Source: Saprospiraceae bacterium
Lineage (GTDB): Bacteria; Bacteroidota; Bacteroidia; Chitinophagales; Saprospiraceae
NCBI GenBank assembly: GCA_026985735.1
Contig: JALSPW010000160.1
Span: 1-39,881 of the forward strand
Direction of reading: 5' to 3'
Length of the DNA stretch: 39,881 nt
The position numbers and the translations under genes were made by a program. The notes below the pieces were generated by a model, which made no database searches, had not been told where the DNA came from, and saw only the letters and a program-made list of their open reading frames with translations. This document shows, piece after piece, positions 33,691-39,881 of the stretch. Position 1 is the first letter of the stretch; each line of letters opens with the position of its first letter.

Positions 33691-35139
33691 CTATCCAACG
33701 CTTCCTTCCATACTAATCGAGAGCAATTTTGTTGCTTCTGCAGCAAATTCCATTGGCAGTTGTTTTAAAACTTCTTTTGCATATCCATTAACAAGGAGGC
33801 TAACAGCTTGCTCTTCGTCAAGACCGCGTTGTTTTAAATAATTCAATTGGTCATCAGCAATTTTTGAAGTTGTAGCTTCGTGTTCTACTATCCCTGTATT
33901 ATTTTCGACCTTAATATACGGATAAGTATGCGCTCCACATCTATCACCCATCAATAGAGAATCGCATTGAGAGTGATTTCTGGAATTATGGGCATTTTTA
34001 CCAAATTTTACCATTCCTCTATAGGTGTTTTGGCTTTGTCCAATTGAAATCCCTTTAGAGACTATAGTACTTTTTGAGTTTTTTCCTAAATGAATCATTT
34101 TCGAACCTGTATCAGCCTGTTGATGATTGTTGGTTACTGCTACTGAATAAAACTCTGCGATTGAATCATCTCCTTTTAGAATTGTACTTGGATATTTCCA
34201 TGTGATTGCAGAGCCTGTTTCGACCTGAGTCCAAGAGACTTTTGAGCCATTTCCTTTACAAATCGCTCTTTTAGTAACAAAATTATAAATACCACCTTTA
34301 CCTTCTTTATTTCCAGGATACCAATTTTGTACTGTACTGTATTTTACTTCAGAATTATTTTCAGCTATTATTTCGACTACAGCAGCATGTAGTTGGTTTT
34401 CATCTCTTTGTGGAGCGGTACATCCCTCAAGATAACTTACATAAGAATCGTCATCAGCTACTATCAATGTTCGCTCAAATTGCCCTGTTCCTGCCGTATT
34501 AATTCGAAAATAAGTCGATAATTCTACAGGACAGCGTACACCTTTAGGAATATAACAAAAAGAACCATCGCTAAAAACTGCTGCATTTAGAGCTGCATAA
34601 TAATTGTCAGTATGGGGTACTACACTTCCAATATATTTTTTTACTAAATCAGGATGTTCTTTTATTGCATCACTCATTGAACAAAATATAATATCCAATT
34701 CTTTAAGTGTCTCTTGGAAAGTTGTTTTGACCGAGACGCTATCAAATACAGCATCAACAGCGATACCGGTAAGTCTTTTTTGCTCTTCTAATGGTATCCC
34801 CAGTTTATTAAATGTTTTTATCAATTCAGGATCTACTTCATCCAAGCTTTCATATTTGGGCATATCTTTAGGTGCAGCAAAGTAGCTCAAATCCTGATAA
34901 TCTATTTTAGGTATTTTTAAATGACTCCAATTCGGCATTTTCATTGTTAACCAATAGCGATAAGCTTTAAGTCTATAATCAAGCATCCATTGAGGTTCAC
35001 CTTTTTTATCAGAAATATAGCGTACTATATCTTCATTTAATCCTTTTGGAGCCAACTCCATTTCTATATCAGTAGTAAATCCAAATTCGTAGTCTTTATT
35101 TGCAAATTCGTCAATTACTTTATTTTTCACTTGTTCCAT
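33691..35139 (-). CDS. sufB: Fe-S cluster assembly scaffold protein SufB
   Basis: 482 aa, first gene of the operon. SufB receives sulfur from SufE and builds the cluster with SufC and SufD. The N-terminal part has [16 protein letters not shown]; the beta-helix carries [20 protein letters not shown] and [20 protein letters not shown]. The persulfide Cys matches C236 in YLEGCTAP, and [19 protein letters not shown] holds C392 and C401, the Cys expected near the SufD interface. [20 protein letters not shown] is the typical C-terminal motif. A 231-nt AT-rich stretch separates it from the divergent unknown gene; no convincing promoter box was found for the operon. Confidence 0.97.
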   Translation of the reverse strand: MEQVKNKVIDEFANKDYEFGFTTDIEMELAPKGLNEDIVRYISDKKGEPQWMLDYRLKAYRYWLTMKMPNWSHLKIPKIDYQDLSYFAAPKDMPKYESLDEVDPELIKTFNKLGIPLEEQKRLTGIAVDAVFDSVSVKTTFQETLKELDIIFCSMSDAIKEHPDLVKKYIGSVVPHTDNYYAALNAAVFSDGSFCYIPKGVRCPVELSTYFRINTAGTGQFERTLIVADDDSYVSYLEGCTAPQRDENQLHAAVVEIIAENNSEVKYSTVQNWYPGNKEGKGGIYNFVTKRAICKGNGSKVSWTQVETGSAITWKYPSTILKGDDSIAEFYSVAVTNNHQQADTGSKMIHLGKNSKSTIVSKGISIGQSQNTYRGMVKFGKNAHNSRNHSQCDSLLMGDRCGAHTYPYIKVENNTGIVEHEATTSKIADDQLNYLKQRGLDEEQAVSLLVNGYAKEVLKQLPMEFAAEATKLLSISMEGSVG

Positions 35140-35151
35140 TTATATAGTTTA

Positions 35152-35166
35152 GTTAACAATATTAAC
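35152..35166. promoter_or_regulatory. Small inverted repeat upstream of sufB
   Basis: GTTAACAATATTAAC: 5-bp inverted arms GTTAA/TTAAC around CAATA, 13-27 nt upstream of the sufB start. It could be an operator for the suf operon, but arms this short in AT-rich DNA arise often by chance. Confidence 0.2.
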
Positions 35167-35266
35167 AAATATGAATAAACAAGGTTTTGATATTATTATT
35201 ATTTAATAAATAAATCAGCACTTATAGCTGCCATTAATACTAGGTATACAAACTATATATCAATAT

Positions 35267-35282
35267 GATACACATACGTATC
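35267..35282. promoter_or_regulatory. Inverted repeat GATAC-N6-GTATC in the divergent region
   Basis: GATACACATACGTATC has 5-bp inverted arms and a 6-nt centre. It lies in the middle of the 231-270 nt region between sufB and the unknown divergent gene, where a shared regulator could bind. No other copy was seen in the window. Confidence 0.25.
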
Positions 35283-35337
35283 TAAGCTAAAAGAAATAAT
35301 TAATAAGAAAAAATAATAAATATTATCTTATCAAATA

Positions 35338-35369
35338 TTTTGAAAATACTAAATTTTTATCTAGATTTA
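35338..35369 (+). promoter_or_regulatory. Possible promoter of the duplicated-domain protein
   Basis: TTTTG (35338-35342), a 19-nt spacer and TAGATTTA (35362-35369), one base off TAnnTTTG. If right, transcription starts near 35375, after the GTG at 35371, which supports the ATG at 35410 as the start. Confidence 0.4.
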
Positions 35370-35409
35370 CGTGTCAAATATTCACAAACCATTAAAAATA
35401 ATTGATATT

Positions 35410-36120
35410 ATGAATAGACCTATTGAAACAACGGGATATACAATAAAAGAAGAAAAAGTTGATTTTTTAAAGCATCATATTCTGCCAAACACTTTGGTTG
35501 TGAATGTTAATCATCCATTTCCGGGATATCATGGGCAGCCAATGATTGATAAATTTAGACCAAGATCTATTTTGCTTGTAACAAAAAACAAGTATTCATG
35601 GGAAAAAATAATAAGAGCAGCTCAAAAGATAAACAAATTTACTGATTATGACATAAATTGTTCGGCTGCAACAATTGCAATTGGGAACAATTTCTTTTTT
35701 GGTATTAGGGTGAAAGGTCTTCCTTCGTATGAGGAAATACCTCTCATACAAAATGCATTTCAAGAAGAAGGATTGGTGCTAATGAAAAGAAGAAGGTATA
35801 AGGACGATCTTACTGTTTCAATAAAGGTAAGCAAATATTATAATATTGAAAAAATTGAAGAGAATTTATATAAAGACTCCAAGACAGAACATATGTATTA
35901 CATAGCAATACCAAATCATTTGAATTGGGAATTGTTCAGAAAAATAACTTATGATATTAAAAACAATATTAGTAATCGCAATTATGATGTTTCCGTTGGT
36001 ATTTTCTTTATGGACAATACTATTGTAGATATGGTCAGGGTATTTAAACCAAATATCAAAATTGAATTATTGAGAGAAATTAAAGATAGATATCACAAGG
36101 AGATAGAAAGGTACTTCTGA
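35410..36120 (+). CDS. Unrecognised soluble protein with an internal duplication
   Basis: 236 aa from ATG 35410; GTG at 35371 would add 13 residues but lies at the edge of a possible promoter. There is no signal peptide or membrane segment, so it should be cytoplasmic. I do not recognise the family. Two units of about 68 residues resemble each other: 54-121 (SILLVTKNKYSWEKIIRAAQ, then DYDINCSAATIAIGNNFFF and IRV) and 162-231 (MYYIAIPNHLNWELFRKIT, then NYDVSVGIFFMDNTIVDMVRV). Both share a beta strand, an aligned Trp-Glu pair, a helix, a YD start of a second strand, an Asn turn and an RV strand, then a helix. This looks like a duplicated ferredoxin-like fold. A HPFPGYHGQP segment precedes the first unit. 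It is divergent from the suf operon and convergent with the histidine kinase. Confidence 0.75.
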   Translation: MNRPIETTGYTIKEEKVDFLKHHILPNTLVVNVNHPFPGYHGQPMIDKFRPRSILLVTKNKYSWEKIIRAAQKINKFTDYDINCSAATIAIGNNFFFGIRVKGLPSYEEIPLIQNAFQEEGLVLMKRRRYKDDLTVSIKVSKYYNIEKIEENLYKDSKTEHMYYIAIPNHLNWELFRKITYDIKNNISNRNYDVSVGIFFMDNTIVDMVRVFKPNIKIELLREIKDRYHKEIERYF

Positions 36121-36148
36121 TAAGAGTATCTTGTCGAAGCTATATACT

Positions 36149-39100
36149 TTATTTTGATATATTATAAATGTAATTTTCAGGTATTTTTATTACAACCCTT
36201 GTGCCGTATTTTACATTTTCATCTTCAAAAATATCGTCTTCATAATAACTCTGTATTTTAGCTCGATTTATATCATCATCATTATATATAATATGCAATT
36301 CATTAAGCATTTTTACTCCGGTTTGATTGCCTCTTGATTTTATGTTTTTTGCTGCTGTTCGACCATTTCCATCGTCAGTGATTGTGATTACGATATATTG
36401 GTCTGCAGCAAAAACATCAACTTTCACAAAAGAACTGTTTACTCTATTTCTAATGCCGTGTTCAATTGCATTTTCTACGTGAATCTGTATTTGTAAAACA
36501 ATTATTTCCAAATCCCCAAATTTATTTAAAGATTCCAAGGATGGGGGGATATACTTAAATGTATTTCCGAACCTCAATTGTTGTATTGTAATATAGTTTT
36601 GAATAATTTCTAATTCTTCTTTCAATTTATGAACAGCAGATCCTGACTTAGTTATTTTAAAAATATAATTAATATTATCCGACAATCTTCCTATCATTTT
36701 TGTCATCTCAGGGTCTTTATAATATTTTGACTGTACCCAATGAAGGCTATTATTGATAAAATGCGGGTTAAATGTACTTATTATTGCCTGGACTTTAAGT
36801 TGGGTTTTTTCATTTTCTGTTTTTGCCAAAGATAATTCTTTTTTTGCTATTTGTTTTATTTTCTCTTTACGATAATAGAAAAACCCTGATAATAAGGACA
36901 AAAAGATGACACTCAGGAGTAACCAAATCCAGGGATTTTCCCCAAAAGTGTATGGTACAAATATACTTAAAACAGCCGTATCTTTCAAAATACCATTTTT
37001 ATATGCCTTTACTTTTAATAAATAATTATCCGGATTAAAGTAATCAATTCTTAAACTATTATTCTTACTTCTGCATTGGTTAATTAATGTGTCGTTTTTG
37101 CTATTTGTAAGCATGAAGTCATAATAGATATTATTTAAAAAGGAAGGATTATCCTTTGATGAAAATCTTATATTCAAATTCCTTTTAACTGCATTAATTT
37201 TAATTTTATCATCAGATATTTCCAAATAATTATCAGCATTTTTCACATCATCAAATTTTATATCAATGCCGGTTGTATCGATATGAATAGCCCACATATC
37301 AATTTTTAATACGCCATCTATAGTTGAAACCCATAGATACCTTTCCTTATCATAAAGCATACAGTTTTGCTCTGTTCCTGAACCATTAATATCCTCTCCA
37401 TATATTAACTGATGAATAGGAGATTTGACTTGAGGGTCAAAATATCCTTTTTTCAAAAAGCTTATTCCTGTTTTATTACCTACAACGATAAATTTCCCAA
37501 CTTCTTTAATTGCTGCAACTAATGAATTGTCACCATTTGGCAATTCTATATGTACAGCTTGGTCAAAAATATTTGAATTATAAATATCAAATTTACTTAC
37601 ATCTTTTAATATATAAAGACCTTTATTTGTGCCCAACCACAATTGATCATATCTATCTATATACATAGAGACGACGCCAAAACTTTTCTTTTCATCCAAA
37701 TCATAAATATATTGAATTACTGTATCCGCTTTTGTGTCAAATACCGCTAATCCTGCAGTGAATCTACCAAGCCATATTCGGCTATTATCATCTTGGTCAA
37801 ACACCCATGAATTGCCGTGTTTCATTCCATAATTATCAGCTAAAGCTGTGATATAAACCCTGTTTTTGACTATACTATCCAATACACCAAAATTATCATA
37901 TTGCATGGAAAATGCCAATCTTCCATCGTTGAGTGTATCTATAAAATAGCCTTTAGCCCATGACCTTTGTCCATTAGAGTATATTTCATAAGCCTTGATC
38001 TTATTATTTTTGAGTATATTCAATGTATTATAGCCCTCGTTAAAAAAATAAGCTTCATTTTCATTGAGAGCAAAACCTCCATTTAATATATTTTTATATT
38101 TCCCTTTCTGAAATGGAGCTGACATGAGTACAAAATCATTGTTTTTCAATTTGCAAAATCCTGAACCATATCCTGCCATCAGGATAGTTCCTTTATGCTT
38201 AACTATAGATCTTATATTTTTGTTTATACCAGAATTATGAAGTGAATAATACGTATTATTAGGATTTACTTTAAACATTCCTTCAAAAGATCCTACAAAA
38301 AATAAATCTTCGCTTATTCTTTTGTAATTTGCTCTTGGTATATTAAATGTCCCTCTATAATTGATTCCTGTAAGTGTATCAAAAGAAACAAAATGCAATT
38401 TATTCTCTTGTTCAAATATATTGGAAGTAATTATTTTATTGTGATCATCAAATCTTTGTTTTCCTACTAATCTATAATTTAATGAAGGAGATACTGATTT
38501 ATGCATTTCCGATAAGGGATAAATAGTATCTTTAAAGAAATCCCACTTGATATCTCCCGTTATTTGATTAAGAAAAATATTTTTGCCGTTAAAAGAGCCT
38601 TGGCATTGAAATGAATTGACAGGTATGTAAATAAAAGTATCAGCAACTATATCATAATAACTTTCACCTTTATTATATTCTAATTTGGTCTTGACCCTTT
38701 TTCTATATATTAGTGTTTTTTTATTATTTTTATCCAAATAAATATAAGGATAATGAGTCTTAACGGAAATGTCGGGATTTTTTATTTTCATTAAAAAATC
38801 CCATTTCGCAAAATTCTCATTAAAGTACAATATAGTGTCTGAATTGAACCCCAATAATGTATCGTGAAAAACAATATTGCTATTTGGGGTTTTTATCGTC
38901 ATCCAATCACCACCGACAGGTCTGTACCAATAATTATTCACGGTATTTCGCATAAAATATCCTTTTTTCAGATATTTTATTTCCCTGAACATATATTTAC
39001 TTGGAGGGTGTTTTATTTCTTTAAAATCTATTCCGTTAAAGGTATATAAATTGACTTCATCTGTGGACAAAAACAGAGTATCATTGGCGTAAGCAAGATA

Positions 39101-39217
39101 AAAGTAGTAATAATCCGGCATACCGGTTTCAGTAGTATATTTTTTGTAAGCAGGCTCCTGCCCAAAGAGCATAATAGTTAAAAAAAGAAATAATATGGTC
39201 AAAGTGGTTTTAAACAT
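36149..39217 (-). CDS. Histidine kinase of LytS/YehU type with N-terminal two-component propeller sensor
   Basis: 1022 aa. A signal peptide (FKTTLTILFLFLTIMLFG) precedes a large periplasmic beta-propeller region with regulator-propeller motifs such as DDNSRIWLGRFTAGL, DRYDQLWLGTNKGLYIL and ERYLWVSTIDGVLKI, then a Y_Y_Y Ig-like domain (about 680-755, ending NPDNYLLKVKAYKNG). One membrane helix (about 763-783, WIWLLLSVIFLSLLSGFF) and a coiled linker lead to the His_kinase domain (PF06580) with phospho-His H819 in FNPHFINNSLHWVQ, and an HATPase_c domain with N-box E915-N916 in HVENAIEHGIRNR and G-box DDGNGRTA. It should sense an envelope or glycan signal and phosphorylate a LytTR response regulator, but no regulator gene is beside it in the window. 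The promoter predicts a leaderless mRNA. Confidence 0.93.
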   Translation of the reverse strand: MFKTTLTILFLFLTIMLFGQEPAYKKYTTETGMPDYYYFYLAYANDTLFLSTDEVNLYTFNGIDFKEIKHPPSKYMFREIKYLKKGYFMRNTVNNYWYRPVGGDWMTIKTPNSNIVFHDTLLGFNSDTILYFNENFAKWDFLMKIKNPDISVKTHYPYIYLDKNNKKTLIYRKRVKTKLEYNKGESYYDIVADTFIYIPVNSFQCQGSFNGKNIFLNQITGDIKWDFFKDTIYPLSEMHKSVSPSLNYRLVGKQRFDDHNKIITSNIFEQENKLHFVSFDTLTGINYRGTFNIPRANYKRISEDLFFVGSFEGMFKVNPNNTYYSLHNSGINKNIRSIVKHKGTILMAGYGSGFCKLKNNDFVLMSAPFQKGKYKNILNGGFALNENEAYFFNEGYNTLNILKNNKIKAYEIYSNGQRSWAKGYFIDTLNDGRLAFSMQYDNFGVLDSIVKNRVYITALADNYGMKHGNSWVFDQDDNSRIWLGRFTAGLAVFDTKADTVIQYIYDLDEKKSFGVVSMYIDRYDQLWLGTNKGLYILKDVSKFDIYNSNIFDQAVHIELPNGDNSLVAAIKEVGKFIVVGNKTGISFLKKGYFDPQVKSPIHQLIYGEDINGSGTEQNCMLYDKERYLWVSTIDGVLKIDMWAIHIDTTGIDIKFDDVKNADNYLEISDDKIKINAVKRNLNIRFSSKDNPSFLNNIYYDFMLTNSKNDTLINQCRSKNNSLRIDYFNPDNYLLKVKAYKNGILKDTAVLSIFVPYTFGENPWIWLLLSVIFLSLLSGFFYYRKEKIKQIAKKELSLAKTENEKTQLKVQAIISTFNPHFINNSLHWVQSKYYKDPEMTKMIGRLSDNINYIFKITKSGSAVHKLKEELEIIQNYITIQQLRFGNTFKYIPPSLESLNKFGDLEIIVLQIQIHVENAIEHGIRNRVNSSFVKVDVFAADQYIVITITDDGNGRTAAKNIKSRGNQTGVKMLNELHIIYNDDDINRAKIQSYYEDDIFEDENVKYGTRVVIKIPENYIYNISK

Positions 39218-39221
39218 TACG

Positions 39222-39254
39222 CAAATATAGTCAAATAAACATAGAATGTTACAA
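39222..39254 (-). promoter_or_regulatory. Promoter of the histidine kinase gene; predicts a leaderless mRNA
   Basis: On the minus strand, TTG (39254-39252), a 22-nt spacer and TATATTTG (39229-39222) followed by CG. The ATG at 39217 is only 4 nt past the -7 box, the same geometry as pyrR. Confidence 0.65.
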
Positions 39255-39566
39255 TTTGGTGTTTTTCTATTTCATACAAGCGCCTCAATCAATTATAGGA
39301 GTCATGGGAGAGTATGGCAAAAAAAAACGATATCTTTGACAAAAAATCAGAAGGGCAACTAAACAAAAAAATGACATTCATGCACTGTTCAGCCCTTGTT
39401 TAAATGATTTCGCCCTATGTTCATGCACATTGGGCATTTTGAGGTCTCATAAAAATGGTTGACAAAAACATGTGAACCGTGAATGTATTGTTTAAAAATT
39501 TAAGGTTTCAAGTTTCAAGTTTGAAAGATAAAAGTAAAAAGATAAAAGGGGACAATGGTGATTTTA
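39255..39566. other. Non-coding stretch of 312 bp before the GC-rich repeats
   Basis: No convincing gene. It holds a near-perfect palindrome (39412-39435), a repeated TTCATGCAC (39377-39385 and 39420-39428) and a short micro-repeat region with GTTTCAAGTTTCAAGTTTG (39505-39523). A 29-codon open frame at 39314-39403 is too short to support as a gene. Confidence 0.5.
39412..39435. repeat. 24-bp near-perfect palindrome
   Basis: GCCC-t-ATGT-t-CATG-c-ACAT-t-GGGC: 20 of 24 positions are symmetric, with mismatches only at the four joints. It could be a dimer-binding operator or a short hairpin. It lies in a region without genes, about 200 nt upstream of the histidine kinase start. Confidence 0.45.
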
Positions 39567-39683
39567 GCAACGCTACCCCCTCAAGCAACGCTCAAAGCAC
39601 TGCGCTCCCCCTTATAATTTTCTTTCACTTCGTTGCAGAAAATGATAGGGGGAAGTGGCACTACTTTGGGGGACGTGCGGGAT
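39567..39683. repeat. GC-rich hairpin repeat, copy 1 (117 bp)
   Basis: This copy and the one at 39765-39881 differ at a single base over 117 bp. The unit starts GCAACGCTACCCCCTCA and contains a large stem: CCCCCTTATAATTTTCT (39607-39623) pairs with AGAAAATGATAGGGGG (39637-39652) around a 13-nt loop. Base composition is far richer in G and C than the surrounding genes. Open frames crossing it are spurious. Confidence 0.85.
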
Positions 39684-39689
39684 GCGGTT

Positions 39690-39724
39690 CTCCCGATTTC
39701 GCAGCGTAGCGGAGAAATGGGGAG
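39690..39724. repeat. Second hairpin of the GC-rich unit
   Basis: CTCCCGATTTC (39690-39700) pairs with GAAATGGGGAG (39714-39724), 10 of 11 positions, around a 13-nt loop GCAGCGTAGCGGA. It sits in the 81-bp spacer between the two 117-bp copies and has the same loop size as the first hairpin. Confidence 0.7.
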
Positions 39725-39730
39725 TCAGAG

Positions 39731-39762
39731 GGTAGCTGTGCAAAAAGGTAGTTGTGCAAAAT
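39731..39762 (+). repeat. 16-bp tandem repeat, two units
   Basis: GGTAGCTGTGCAAAAA is followed directly by GGTAGTTGTGCAAAAT (14 of 16 identical), inside the spacer of the GC-rich repeat block. Confidence 0.7.
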
Positions 39763-39764
39763 TG

Positions 39765-39881
39765 GCAACGCTACCCCCTCAGGCAACGCTCAAAGCACTG
39801 CGCTCCCCCTTATAATTTTCTTTCACTTCGTTGCAGAAAATGATAGGGGGAAGTGGCACTACTTTGGGGGACGTGCGGGAT
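39765..39881. repeat. GC-rich hairpin repeat, copy 2 (cut by the window end)
   Basis: Repeat of 39567-39683 at a distance of 198 bp, with one substitution (G for A at the TCAAGC position). The window stops exactly where copy 1 passes into its spacer, so the repeat may continue as a tandem array with a 198-bp period. Confidence 0.85.

Noticed and set aside
39314-39403. 29-codon ORF starting MAKKNDIFDKKSEGQLNKK with a GGAG upstream
   Set aside because: It looks protein-like at first (Lys-rich helix) but is too short and ends abruptly; it might be a remnant of a lost gene, which cannot be shown from this window.
39479-39815. Two open frames (76 and 60 codons) across the GC-rich repeats
   Set aside because: Both are simply the repeat read through; they have no start signals, no known motifs and the second overlaps the first in another frame.
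39567-39881. CRISPR array or integron attC sites in the GC-rich block
   Set aside because: The repeat is 117 bp with an 81-bp spacer, much larger than CRISPR units, no cas genes are near, and no paired RYYYAAC/GTTRRRY core sites of attC were found.
1-39881. tRNA or rRNA genes
   Set aside because: No TTCGA-type T-arm with matching acceptor stem and no rRNA-like sequence was noticed by eye on either strand; a tRNAscan-SE run would settle it.

Overview
The window is AT-rich chromosomal DNA from a member of the Bacteroidota, most likely a free-living or sludge/marine lineage of the Saprospirales or Chitinophagales type; the order is my inference. The evidence is a type 9 secretion (T9SS) sorting domain of type A, a gliding-motility-associated C-terminal domain of type B, a DUF5916 outer-membrane protein, a LytS-type histidine kinase with a beta-propeller sensor, a SufBCDSE-DUF59 iron-sulfur operon, and repeated TAnnTTTG-type promoter boxes with almost no Shine-Dalgarno signals. 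No rRNA, tRNA, CRISPR array or intact transposase gene was seen.

Layout. 1-1570: 5' end of an AAA-ATPase-like/DUF1703 gene, a T9SS cargo protein, and a decayed fragment made of two partial T9SS tails. 1595-4403 (minus): acyl-CoA carboxylase carboxyltransferase subunit followed by a THUMP/RlmL-like RNA methyltransferase. 4564-8386: dynamin-like GTPase, DUF4340-like protein, a convergent small Cys-rich membrane protein, and MazG. 8464-15278 (plus): DUF5916 protein, PruA, a CsgG/FlgO-like exported protein and a lipoprotein, three of these units being separated by clear intrinsic terminators. 15593-17809 (minus): monomeric isocitrate dehydrogenase. 18015-27748: LeuRS, threonylcarbamoyl-AMP synthase, a large PKD/T9SS-B adhesin, pyrR-pyrB, a short PIF1/RecD-like helicase and a secreted EEP nuclease. 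28096-35139 (minus): M23 peptidase, then (upstream) the whole suf operon. 35410-36120: an unrecognised protein with an internal duplication. 36149-39217: a 1022-aa propeller histidine kinase. 39218-39881: non-coding DNA ending in a GC-rich repeat block with a 198-bp period.

Most genes are core metabolism or envelope biology: amino-acid, pyrimidine and acyl-CoA metabolism, Fe-S assembly, translation fidelity, nucleotide-pool cleaning and T9SS-exported proteins. I did not find a clearly new multi-gene system. The more unusual signals are: (1) a small family of TA-flanked, MITE-like inverted-repeat elements, one complete (about 160 bp, 10682-10841) and three solo ends, all in intergenic DNA beside promoters or terminators; (2) the GC-rich hairpin repeat block at the right edge; (3) two strong promoters (pyrR and the histidine kinase) whose -7 box lies exactly 4 nt before the start codon, which predicts leaderless mRNAs; (4) an unknown protein built from two copies of the same fold-sized unit.
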